Source: Nitrospirota bacterium (GTDB taxonomy: Bacteria > Nitrospirota > Thermodesulfovibrionia > SZUA-242). Taken from it: a stretch of 64,000 nt of DNA. The position numbers and the translations under genes are program-made. Position 1 is the stretch's first letter, and each line of letters starts with the position of its first letter. The notes below the pieces were generated by a model. The model did not search any database and was not told the DNA's origin. It worked only from the letters and a program-made list of their open reading frames with translations. The stretch spans positions 175,984 to 239,983 of the forward strand of contig JACRHH010000015.1 of NCBI GenBank assembly GCA_016212095.1, written 5' to 3'. This document shows, in pieces, positions 8,997-16,169 of this stretch.

Positions 8997-10317
8997 GGTG
9001 CTGGTTGCAGAGGACGAGGAGATCACGCTCAAGCACCTTGTTTACACGCTGAAAAAAGAGGGCTATGAAACGGAGGGCGCGGCGGACGGCCTCGAAGCGC
9101 GGCGCATGAACGCTGAGCGTCCGTTCGACGTGGTCATCGCCGACATACGAATGCCCGGCATGGACGGAATGCGCCTTCTTTCGGAGATCAAGGAGAATAC
9201 GCCCGAAACCGAGGTGATAATCGTGACCGGCTACGGCGCAATCGGCTCGGCGATCGAGGCGATAAGAAAAGGCGCATACGACTACGTGACCAAGCCGTTC
9301 GAGCTTGACGACCTCCTGCAGAAGGTTGCCAAGATACGCGAGCGAAAGAGCCTGCGGCGCGAGAACATCGCCCTTCGCGCTTTTCTTGGAATGCACAAGA
9401 AGGTGAATTTCATCGCCAAAAGCGCGAGGATGCGCAAGGTGCTCGAAATCATCGAGGGCATGAGCGAGTCTGACTGCAATGTGCTTCTTACCGGCGAAAC
9501 CGGCGTGGGCAAAAGCCTTCTGGCAAAGATCATACACCTGACCACAAGGCGGCGCGATCTGCCGTTTCTGGCGCTGAACTGCGCCACGCTAACGGAGGAA
9601 CTGCTTGCGTCGGAGCTTTTCGGCCATGAGCGGGGCGCGTTCACCGGAGCCGTGCGGATGAAGCAGGGGCTTGTTGAAATCGCCGACACCGGCACGCTGT
9701 TTCTTGATGAAATATCAGAGCTTTCCACCAATCTTCAAGCCAAGATGCTGAAGGTTATTGAGGAAGGCGAGTTCTACCGCGTAGGCGGCACAAGGCCCAT
9801 TCATGTTGACGTGCGGTTCATCGCCGCCACAAACCGCAACGTTCAGCTCATGATTTCGGAGGGCAAATTCCGCGAAGACCTCTACTACCGCCTGAACGTG
9901 ATGGAGATATTCATACCGCCGCTTCGCGACAGGAAGGAAGACATTGCGCCGCTTGCCGAGTATTTTCTGGAAAAGCATCTGCCGAAGGCCGGGAAAAAGA
10001 TTGGCGGATTCGCGCCGGGAACGATAGACATCCTCGAAAAATACAGCTTTCCGGGCAACGTGCGAGAACTCGAAAACATAGTCGAGCGCGCCATCATTCT
10101 GGAAAAATCGGCATCAATCACTCCTTCCAGCCTGCCCGACACCATGCGTATGTTCAAAATTGAAACAATCGAGCCTGCCGGAATCAGAACGCTCGATGAC
10201 GTTGGAAAGGAATACGCCGGGCGCGTTCTTGAGCTTGCGGGCGGCAACAGATCGAAAGCCGCCGAACTGCTGGGCATATCGCGGACGAGCCTCTGGAGGA
10301 TTCTGAAGGGGGAGTAG
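8986..10317 (+). CDS. Sigma-54-dependent response regulator (REC-AAA+-Fis), partner of the upstream kinase
   Basis: The 443-residue protein has a receiver domain with phosphoacceptor Asp53 (VVIADIRMPG), an AAA+ domain with Walker A GETGVGKS (170-177) and the sigma-54 contact loop GAFTGA (217-222), and a C-terminal Fis-type helix-turn-helix (NRSKAAELLGISRTSLWRI). It is a complete NtrC-class enhancer-binding protein. The gene overlaps the kinase gene by 11 bases. A strong sigma-54 promoter with two identical-pattern inverted repeats lies 0.5-0.7 kb downstream, across hicBA, making the USP/TauE operon its most likely local target (inference). Confidence 0.93.
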   Translation: MPFRVLVAEDEEITLKHLVYTLKKEGYETEGAADGLEARRMNAERPFDVVIADIRMPGMDGMRLLSEIKENTPETEVIIVTGYGAIGSAIEAIRKGAYDYVTKPFELDDLLQKVAKIRERKSLRRENIALRAFLGMHKKVNFIAKSARMRKVLEIIEGMSESDCNVLLTGETGVGKSLLAKIIHLTTRRRDLPFLALNCATLTEELLASELFGHERGAFTGAVRMKQGLVEIADTGTLFLDEISELSTNLQAKMLKVIEEGEFYRVGGTRPIHVDVRFIAATNRNVQLMISEGKFREDLYYRLNVMEIFIPPLRDRKEDIAPLAEYFLEKHLPKAGKKIGGFAPGTIDILEKYSFPGNVRELENIVERAIILEKSASITPSSLPDTMRMFKIETIEPAGIRTLDDVGKEYAGRVLELAGGNRSKAAELLGISRTSLWRILKGE

Positions 10318-10366
10318 CGTGGTTGCAAAAGTTTTAATGATTGGGCAAAGGATGTAAACTAACACC

Positions 10367-10582
10367 ATGAAAGAAATCATTTTCGAAATAATTGAGGACG
10401 AGACAGACGGGGGCTTTGTTGCCCGCGCATTGGGCTATTCAATCGTTACCGAGGCCGACACATGGGATGAGCTTCGCGCCAATGTCCGCGAGGCGGTTAT
10501 CTGCCATTTTGACGATGCCAACGTTCCGCCGCTTATCCGCCTTCATCGTGTAATTGACGAACTCGTTCCTGTGCAGGCATGA
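10367..10582 (+). CDS. hicB: HicB-family antitoxin of a HicBA toxin-antitoxin pair
   Basis: The 71-residue protein matches the single-domain HicB fold: MKEIIFEIIEDETDGGFVARA followed by ALGYSIVTEADTWDELRANVREAV, the partial RNase-H-like sheet that inhibits HicA. No DNA-binding extension is present. Its stop overlaps the hicA start (ATGA). The order hicB-hicA is the reverse of the E. coli order but common. A TAAACT box lies six bases before the ATG and no good Shine-Dalgarno is seen at normal spacing, so the message may be leaderless. Confidence 0.87.
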   Translation: MKEIIFEIIEDETDGGFVARALGYSIVTEADTWDELRANVREAVICHFDDANVPPLIRLHRVIDELVPVQA

Positions 10583-10821
10583 AGCTTCCGCGCGATCTTT
10601 CCGCCGTGGAGCTGGAGAAAGCACTGCGCAAGGCGTTCGGCTACCAGTTTTCCCGACAGGTTGGTTCGCACCGTCGTCTTGTTACGCAAATCGGCGGCGA
10701 ACATCATCTTACAATCCCAAATCACAACACTATAAAGCCGGGCACGTTCCGGGCCATCATCGGCGAAGTGGCAGCGCATCATCGTATTTCAATAAATCAG
10801 GTTCTTGAAAAATTGACATAA
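10579..10821 (+). CDS. hicA: HicA-family mRNA interferase toxin
   Basis: The 80-residue dsRBD-like protein carries the catalytic His31 in the HicA motif GSHRRL and the typical continuation HHLTIPNHNTIKPGTFRAI. HicA cleaves mRNA until bound by HicB. Family members have about 60-85 residues, so this one is full length. It shares an ATGA overlap with hicB, ensuring coupled synthesis. The pair is inserted between the two-component genes and the sigma-54 promoter region, and the first inverted repeat of that promoter starts 26 bases after its stop. Confidence 0.87.
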   Translation: MKLPRDLSAVELEKALRKAFGYQFSRQVGSHRRLVTQIGGEHHLTIPNHNTIKPGTFRAIIGEVAAHHRISINQVLEKLT

Positions 10822-10846
10822 CCGTTTCAAAGGCAATTCGTAACAA

Positions 10847-10863
10847 TGTTCATATTTGAAACA
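10847..10863. promoter_or_regulatory. Inverted repeat 1, candidate enhancer-binding-protein site
   Basis: TGTTCATATTTGAAACA contains a TTCA-N4-TGAA dyad. The same pattern (TGTTCA-N4-TGAAACA) recurs 96 bases downstream. Its centre lies about 165 bases upstream of the sigma-54 -24/-12 element, a normal enhancer distance. Confidence 0.6.
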
Positions 10864-10942
10864 CCCTGATCCGCTCCAGTACAAGCATTACCAGGCACTA
10901 GCCCGCCTCTAAAGCACCACGAAATCCTCAAGCGTTCACGAC

Positions 10943-10959
10943 TGTTCACATCTGAAACA
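10943..10959. promoter_or_regulatory. Inverted repeat 2, candidate enhancer-binding-protein site
   Basis: TGTTCACATCTGAAACA differs from repeat 1 at only two spacer-region bases. The 96-base centre-to-centre spacing is about nine helical turns, so both would lie on the same DNA face. The centre is about 70 bases upstream of the sigma-54 core promoter. Confidence 0.6.
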
Positions 10960-11012
10960 GTTTTCCGTCTCATCCATTTAAATTATCCCATATTAATCAA
11001 TAAGTTACCTCT

Positions 11013-11028
11013 TGGCACTCTCATTGCT
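11013..11028 (+). promoter_or_regulatory. Sigma-54 promoter of the USP/TauE operon
   Basis: TGGCACTCTCATTGCT matches the -24/-12 consensus TGGCAC-N5-TTGCW, with GG and GC separated by exactly ten bases. The predicted transcription start is near 11039, giving a leader of about 41 bases before the first universal stress protein gene. Confidence 0.85.
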
Positions 11029-11071
11029 CCATATGGCGGCATAACAATCGGGCATATCGCCGCTCATATGG
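11029..11071. repeat. Inverted repeat spanning the predicted transcription start
   Basis: CCATATGGCGGC (11029-11040) is repeated inverted as GCCGCTCATATGG (11059-11071), with one unpaired base. Because the sigma-54 start would fall near 11039, most of the left arm is untranscribed. It therefore looks more like a DNA operator than an RNA hairpin. The right arm touches the GGAGGT ribosome site of the next gene. Confidence 0.5.
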
Positions 11072-11079
11072 AGGTTTAG

Positions 11080-11565
11080 ATGGGAAAGCGGATTTTGTTT
11101 GTTGCCAGAGGCGATGAAAACATGGGAGAGGGCTTCTCATACGCGCTAGATCTTGCGCGGGCTGTTGGCGAGGACATCGTGCTTCTTGTTGTCCGCAAGA
11201 CGCGGATGCTGATGGACAGGTTTGAAGACCTGATGTCGGCGGTTGCCTTCGCCGAGGAGGGCGATCACAAGACCGCGCGCGAGATTGCGGCGGCTGGAAT
11301 AACGGAGCCCGACATTGCGGGCAACACAGCCGGACTGGTCGAGGACGGAAGACGGGCTGGCGTAAACGTGCAGGTTAGCTCGGCGCAGGGCGACATGGTT
11401 TCAGCGGTGAAGGCCTTCATCAAGAGCGGAAACAACGTGGACATGGTGGTGCTTTCGCCCGGCATCACCAACAGCGGCGAAGATGGGGTGCGTGAGCTGG
11501 GCAGGCTGGTCAAGGGCGTAAGCAGGCCGGTGGTGGCAATGTCCCGGCAGCAGGCTGGCGCATGA
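11080..11565 (+). CDS. Universal stress protein-like, divergent
   Basis: The 161-residue protein has a USP (Rossmann-like) fold pattern: KRILFVARGDENMGEGFSYALDLAR at the start, a central variable helix region and VDMVVLSPGI near the end. It lacks the canonical ATP-binding G-x2-G-x9-G(S/T) loop, so it is probably a non-ATP-binding variant. A GGAGGT site precedes the ATG. It is the first gene behind the sigma-54 promoter and heads an operon with a TauE/SafE transporter, a TIGR02186 protein and two further USPs. Confidence 0.72.
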   Translation: MGKRILFVARGDENMGEGFSYALDLARAVGEDIVLLVVRKTRMLMDRFEDLMSAVAFAEEGDHKTAREIAAAGITEPDIAGNTAGLVEDGRRAGVNVQVSSAQGDMVSAVKAFIKSGNNVDMVVLSPGITNSGEDGVRELGRLVKGVSRPVVAMSRQQAGA

Positions 11566-11608
11566 GTTTCAAAACTACAACTATTTACTGCAAAAGGAGA
11601 AATTGAGG

Positions 11609-12529
11609 ATGTATCTGTATTTACCCGTTGCGCTTACAAGCGTGAACATTTTCCTGCCGGTTGGCCTTGGGCTTGCCGTGGGGCTTCTATCCGGGCTGTT
11701 CGGCGTTGGAGGCGGATTCCTGATGACCCCGCTTCTCATCATGCTCGGCATCCCATCGGCAGTTGCGGCTGCCACCGATTCAAACCAGATCGTGGCCGCG
11801 TCCACTTCGGGCGCGTTCGCGCACTGGAGAATGGGCAATATCGATTTCAAGATGGGCATCTACCTTCTGGTGGGCGGTTTCATCGGCGGACTGGTAGGCG
11901 TGGAGGCGGTGAAGGCTCTCAGGGCGATGGGCAACATAGACTTCGTGATCAAGATGACATACGTTTTAATGCTGGGCGGCGTCGGCGCATACATGTTCAT
12001 CGAGAGTTTCCAGAACCTTCGCAATAAGGACGCGGCGAAGCCGGTGGAGCGGAAGGCCGACGCTCCGAAGTCCGGTTTTCTGGCATCGCTTCCGTTTCAG
12101 ACGCATTTCGAAAAGTCGGGCGTGACACATTCGGCGCTTCTGCCGGTTATCGTGGGCGGGCTTGTGGGCATTCTGGCCGCCATCATGGGCGTGGGCGGCG
12201 GATTCCTGATGGTTCCGGTGATGGTCTACATGCTCCGGATGCCGATGCATGTGGTTGTGGGAACAAGCCTGTTTCAGGTTCTTTTCACCTGCATCGAGGT
12301 CACGTTTCTTCAGGCATGGTCAAACCACACCGTGGATTTCATCCTCGCCGTGCTGCTCCTTCTGGGATCGACAATCGGGGCGCAGGTTGGAAGCGTGTTC
12401 GGGCGAAAGTTGAAGGGCGAGCAGTTAAAGATTCTTCTTTCGATCATCGTTCTGGCGGTCACGGTAAAAATTGTTTTCGATCTCGTGCTGACGCCGGGCC
12501 TGCTTCTGGCTCAGGCGGGCGGACATTAA
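11609..12529 (+). CDS. TauE/SafE-family membrane transporter (putative sulfite/organosulfonate exporter)
   Basis: The 306-residue polytopic protein has the internal duplication typical of TauE/SafE: GLLSGLFGVGGGFLMTPLLI in the first half and GILAAIMGVGGGFLMVPVMV in the second, each followed by conserved small-residue helices. Family members export sulfite, sulfoacetate or related anions; the substrate here is not known. I choose the ATG with AAGGAGA nine bases upstream rather than the TTG six bases earlier. A hydrophilic loop with charged residues lies near 135-165. Confidence 0.88.
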   Translation: MYLYLPVALTSVNIFLPVGLGLAVGLLSGLFGVGGGFLMTPLLIMLGIPSAVAAATDSNQIVAASTSGAFAHWRMGNIDFKMGIYLLVGGFIGGLVGVEAVKALRAMGNIDFVIKMTYVLMLGGVGAYMFIESFQNLRNKDAAKPVERKADAPKSGFLASLPFQTHFEKSGVTHSALLPVIVGGLVGILAAIMGVGGGFLMVPVMVYMLRMPMHVVVGTSLFQVLFTCIEVTFLQAWSNHTVDFILAVLLLLGSTIGAQVGSVFGRKLKGEQLKILLSIIVLAVTVKIVFDLVLTPGLLLAQAGGH

Positions 12530-12546
12530 TCAAGGGGGGATTGCAA

Positions 12547-13323
12547 ATGAGAAATTTCATACTGGCGCTTACGATAACGGCGGCATCAATATTCGCGGCA
12601 AGCGGCAGCGCTTCGGCCACGCTCACAGCCAACGCGAACCACAGCCTTATCAACATAGATTTCATGTATCACGGAAGCACTGTTTCGGTGAGGGGCGAGG
12701 CCGACAGCGGCGTCGATCTGGTCGTGAAAATAACCTCGCCCGAAGCGCATCAGGCTCTAAAAACCAAGGGCAAGGTCGGCGGCGTGTTATGGATGAACGT
12801 GGGCCAGCTCGAATTCGAGCATCTGCCGGGCTACTACGCGCTCTACGCAACCAAGGACATCGACAGGATTCTCGACGCTTCGGAGCGCGAGAAATATGGC
12901 ATAGGATACGACGTTCTTGGCCGCAAGGCCGAAATCAGGCCACTTGCCAATGAAGAAGACCGCGCGAAGTGGTTTTCGGAGTTTATCAAGTTCAAGGAGG
13001 AGTCGAACCTCTACGCAACGCCGAAGAACATTGTGACCACGGCCAGCAAGGATTCGGCCTCCGCTTCCTATTTCATGAAAAGCGACTGGCCGTTTCAGGC
13101 TCCTCCGGGCATTTACGATGTGACGGTGTATGCCGTGAAAAACGGCAAGGTTGCCGAGGAAGCGCATTCGAAGGTTACGGTGGAGCAGGTTGGCATCGTG
13201 AAAACACTTTCGGACATGGCAAAAAATAACGCGGCAACATACGGCCTCATTTCGATAGCCGCCGCGCTGCTGGCCGGTTTCGGAGTGGGGCTTATCTTCA
13301 AGAAAGACGGAGGAGCGCACTGA
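12547..13323 (+). CDS. Exported TIGR02186-family (Alph_Pro_TM) protein
   Basis: The 258-residue protein has a cleavable signal peptide (AASGSASA near 20-27), a long extracytoplasmic domain with KGKVGGVLWMNVGQLEFEHLPGYYALY, and one C-terminal membrane helix (about 230-252) ending in a short basic tail. This architecture fits the TIGR02186/PF09608 family, which commonly neighbours TauE/SafE transporters; its function is unknown. I use the ATG at the signal peptide, since the open frame extends uselessly upstream into the transporter gene. The spacing to the transporter is 17 bases, so the two are surely co-expressed. Confidence 0.72.
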   Translation: MRNFILALTITAASIFAASGSASATLTANANHSLINIDFMYHGSTVSVRGEADSGVDLVVKITSPEAHQALKTKGKVGGVLWMNVGQLEFEHLPGYYALYATKDIDRILDASEREKYGIGYDVLGRKAEIRPLANEEDRAKWFSEFIKFKEESNLYATPKNIVTTASKDSASASYFMKSDWPFQAPPGIYDVTVYAVKNGKVAEEAHSKVTVEQVGIVKTLSDMAKNNAATYGLISIAAALLAGFGVGLIFKKDGGAH

Positions 13324-13327
13324 TTTT

Positions 13328-14188
13328 ATGTACAGCAATATTGTAGTTGCGTTCGATGAATCGGAATTCGCAGCCGCAGCGCTTGTGGAAGCGCTGCACA
13401 TGGTGAAGGCGCACGGCGGCAGCGTGACAATGGCGCGCGCCGTCTATTTCGACACCGAGGAGTTCGGCATCGCGCCGGAACAGCTTGAAAAGCGTTTTAA
13501 CAAGGCTCGCGAAGCCTGCATGAAAAGCGTGGAGCGATACTCAACGGAGTTTGGCGTGAGCATAGGCCTGTCCATCCGGCAGGGCGACGCTCCCGAAGTG
13601 ATAATCGAGGTGGCGAAGGAAAAAGCCGCCGATCTTATCGTGATGGGCACATACGGCAGGCGCGGCATCAAGCGGCTGATCATGGGAAGCACGACATCAT
13701 CCGTGCTTCTGGACGCACCATGCGACGTGCTTGTGGTGAAGCGCCCGTGCCATGAATGCACCGGGAAATACGATTCGGTGCTCGTGCCGTTCGACGGCTC
13801 GCAACCGGCCCGCAAGGCTCTTGCCCGCGCCGTGGACATGGCCAAAACCAACGGCGCGCGGCTTATCGCGCTTTATGTGATTCCACAGTACGAGGAGATG
13901 ATCGAGTTCTACAGCTCCGCATCCATCAACAACCGGCTTATCGAGGAAGGGCGGAAGATTGTTGACGAGGCGCATAAAATCGCGGGCGGGCGCGGCATAG
14001 ATGCCGCCACGCTTGTTGAAAAGGGGCGCGCCGGCGACGTGATCGCCGAAACAGCGGCAACGCTGCCCAATCCGGTGATAGTCATGGGAACGCGGGCCTT
14101 GCGGGGAATGAACAAGGCGGTTCTGGGCAGCACCGCCGAGCGCGTTATAGCCTCGGCATCCGCGCCCATTCTGGTTGTGAAGGGATAA
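13328..14188 (+). CDS. Tandem-domain universal stress protein
   Basis: Two USP domains lie in one 286-residue chain (about 1-140 and 147-286). Both carry the ATP-binding loop: MGTYGRRGIKRLIMGST in the first and MGTRALRGMNKAVLGST in the second, followed by LVVK. UspA-type proteins of this kind bind ATP and act in stress tolerance; the exact task here is unknown. It starts four bases after the TIGR02186 stop behind a GGAGGAGC ribosome site, so it is part of the sigma-54 operon. Confidence 0.9.
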   Translation: MYSNIVVAFDESEFAAAALVEALHMVKAHGGSVTMARAVYFDTEEFGIAPEQLEKRFNKAREACMKSVERYSTEFGVSIGLSIRQGDAPEVIIEVAKEKAADLIVMGTYGRRGIKRLIMGSTTSSVLLDAPCDVLVVKRPCHECTGKYDSVLVPFDGSQPARKALARAVDMAKTNGARLIALYVIPQYEEMIEFYSSASINNRLIEEGRKIVDEAHKIAGGRGIDAATLVEKGRAGDVIAETAATLPNPVIVMGTRALRGMNKAVLGSTAERVIASASAPILVVKG

Positions 14189-14194
14189 TTTGCC

Positions 14195-14614
14195 ATGAAA
14201 GGCTACAGAAAAGTGCTGATCGCGCTGAACGGAAACCGCGATGTTCTTACTCAGGGGCTGAAACTTGCGGGCGACGAGAAATGCTGGGTAACGGTGGTGA
14301 AGGTTCTGCCGTCATACGAGGGCGACATAAACCTGACCGGCATAAAGAACATCGAGGACGCGCTCTGCTCGAACTCCGGGGCCGCCGTATCCGGCATAAA
14401 GGCCGACGCCGCGGAAACGCGCGCGCTTGTGAAGGTGCGGGTTGAGGAAGGCGATATTCCGGCTGCGATAACCGAAGCCGCGGCGCAGGAGCGTTGCGAC
14501 GTTATCGTGATGGGCGCGCCGAAGCGAAACGGATGGCGAAGGCTTTTCGGCGACAACGTGGTCGAAAAGGTTATCGGGATGGCCCCCTGCCCGGTGCTGG
14601 TGGTGGGGGCGTAA
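14195..14614 (+). CDS. Single-domain universal stress protein, atypical loop
   Basis: The 139-residue USP domain has the N-terminal strand KVLIALNGNRDVL, then CDVIVMGAPKRNGWRRLFGDNVVEKVIGMAPCPVLVVGA at the end. The ATP loop position reads GAPKRNGWRRLFGDN, with D in place of S/T, so nucleotide binding is doubtful. It is the last gene of the USP/TauE operon, six bases after the tandem USP. The convergent M20 peptidase stops nine bases further on. Confidence 0.85.
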   Translation: MKGYRKVLIALNGNRDVLTQGLKLAGDEKCWVTVVKVLPSYEGDINLTGIKNIEDALCSNSGAAVSGIKADAAETRALVKVRVEEGDIPAAITEAAAQERCDVIVMGAPKRNGWRRLFGDNVVEKVIGMAPCPVLVVGA

Positions 14615-14622
14615 CCGCCCCC
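14605..14622. terminator. GC hairpin between convergent genes
   Basis: GGGGGCG (14605-14611), TAAC loop and CGCCCCC (14616-14622) form a perfect seven-pair stem whose loop contains the last USP stop codon. It lacks a long U-run on either strand. It may separate the USP operon from the convergent peptidase gene. Confidence 0.4.
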
Positions 14623-16005
14623 TTACCGTTTCCCGACGCGCTCAAGCAGCTTCATGACCGCCTCTATACCTTTGTAAAACTGCGCTATTTCGAACTTCTC
14701 GTTCGGCGAGTGAAGCGCGTCGTCCGGCATTCCGAACCCAAGAAATACAACGTCCATGCCAAGCTCCACATTGAATATCGTGGCGATCGGGATAGACGCG
14801 CCCGACCGGATCAGCACGGGCCGCGCTCCAAACACCTCCTCCATCACGTCGCGCGCAGCCGAGATGTGCGGGCTTTCCGGATTCAGCAGAACGCCGCTTG
14901 CAGCATGAATTTTCCGGCATTCGACAGTAACCGGCGCGCCAGTAACCTGCGCAACAGAAACCTGCGGCGGCGCGATGGCGTTTACATGCTCGCAAAACTT
15001 CCGGGCAATATCGTCCGGATTCTGGTTCGGCACAATTCTCATGCTCACCTTGGCCGACGCGCGGCGCGGAAGCACGGTTTTCGCCCCCTCACCCTGAAAT
15101 CCGCATGTGATGCCGTTTATGTCGAGCGTGGGGCGCGAGGTGATTCGTTCATATGTTGAATAACCGCTTTCGCCCCAGCAGGTCTTCGCACCGGCCTGCT
15201 CGATGAATTTACTCTCTTCAAACGGAACCTCTGCCGCAAGCCTCCGGTCTGTTTCGGTTATCGCGACAACATCGTCGTAGAAGCCGGGAATGAGCACACG
15301 CCCGGTTTCCAGATCGATCAGGCTGTCAAGAATTCGGGCAAGAGCGCTTCCGGGATTCATCACACCGCCGCCGTAAACGCCGGAATGCAGATCGCGTCCG
15401 GGGCCGGTCACCTCAATCTCCATGTAAACGATGCCGCGAAGGCCGTAGTCAATCGACGGCGTGTCGCGCTTCAGAAACGCCGTGTCGGAGATTACGGCGA
15501 AGTCGGCAGCAAGCTTTTCGTGGTTTTCAGCCGCCCATTTTTCTATCGACGCGCCGCCAGCCTCCTCCTCGCCCTCGGCGATTATCTTTATATTTACCGG
15601 CCACTTATCGCCCCACTTCGCCGATAGCTCGCGAAGCGCGAAAAGATGAGTACAGAGCTGGCCCTTGTCGTCGGACGAGCCGCGAGCGTATATCGCGCCG
15701 CCCCGGATTTCGGGCGAAAACGGCGGCGATTTCCATTCATCGAGCGGATCAACCGGCTGGACATCGTAATGTCCGTATAGAAGCACGGTCGGATTTGCCG
15801 GATCGTCAATTCTCTCTGCAAACACAAGCGGATGGCCGCCGTCAACCACATGGGTTTCAACGAAATCGATTCCGGCCTTCCGTATCGCGTCCGCAACCCA
15901 ACCGGCGGCGCGGATCATGTCATCGCCATGTTCGGGCAGCGTGGACACCGACGGTATCCGCAGGAAATCGAGCAGTTCGTCAAGATAATCCGTATATTCC
16001 TTCAT
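14623..16005 (-). CDS. M20-family metallopeptidase (dipeptidase)
   Basis: The 460-residue M20 peptidase shows zinc-site motifs in order: YGHYDVQPVDP (His79, Asp81), GSSDDKGQ (112-113) and AEGEEEAGG (146-148), then GVYGGGVMNP in the lid domain and a C-terminal His region. Members hydrolyse dipeptides or deacylate small amides in the cytoplasm; the specificity is not readable. The ATG is preceded by AGGAGGAAT. The gene is a single transcription unit between the USP operon (convergent) and the chemotaxis receptor (divergent). Confidence 0.92.
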   Translation of the reverse strand: MKEYTDYLDELLDFLRIPSVSTLPEHGDDMIRAAGWVADAIRKAGIDFVETHVVDGGHPLVFAERIDDPANPTVLLYGHYDVQPVDPLDEWKSPPFSPEIRGGAIYARGSSDDKGQLCTHLFALRELSAKWGDKWPVNIKIIAEGEEEAGGASIEKWAAENHEKLAADFAVISDTAFLKRDTPSIDYGLRGIVYMEIEVTGPGRDLHSGVYGGGVMNPGSALARILDSLIDLETGRVLIPGFYDDVVAITETDRRLAAEVPFEESKFIEQAGAKTCWGESGYSTYERITSRPTLDINGITCGFQGEGAKTVLPRRASAKVSMRIVPNQNPDDIARKFCEHVNAIAPPQVSVAQVTGAPVTVECRKIHAASGVLLNPESPHISAARDVMEEVFGARPVLIRSGASIPIATIFNVELGMDVVFLGFGMPDDALHSPNEKFEIAQFYKGIEAVMKLLERVGKR

Positions 16006-16094
16006 GAATGAATATTCCTCCTGATGCGTGTTAAGTCCGGCATATTAGCAGGCTTCAACGCCGGTTTGCCAGATATATCCTCATTCCTAGGCAT

Positions 16095-16122
16095 TCAAGT
16101 TTCAGCGGTTTTCAGCCGATTA
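16095..16122 (+). promoter_or_regulatory. Sigma-28 (FliA)-like promoter of the chemotaxis receptor gene
   Basis: TCAAGTTT (7 of 8 to TAAAGTTT) is followed after 12 bases by GCCGATTA (7 of 8 to GCCGATAA). The usual spacer is 11. It lies 48 bases before a chemoreceptor ATG, exactly the type of gene under FliA control. Confidence 0.7.
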
Positions 16123-16169
16123 AGCCATGAACGGGTTACAACGCCCACAGCAACAACATCGGAGAACGC

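Noticed and set aside
11029..11071. RNA thermometer or riboswitch hairpin before the first USP gene
   Set aside because: The sigma-54 start is predicted near 11039, so the left arm is not in the transcript.
12316..12546. Extended start for the TIGR02186-family protein
   Set aside because: The extension overlaps the transporter gene out of frame and precedes a perfect signal peptide start at 12547.
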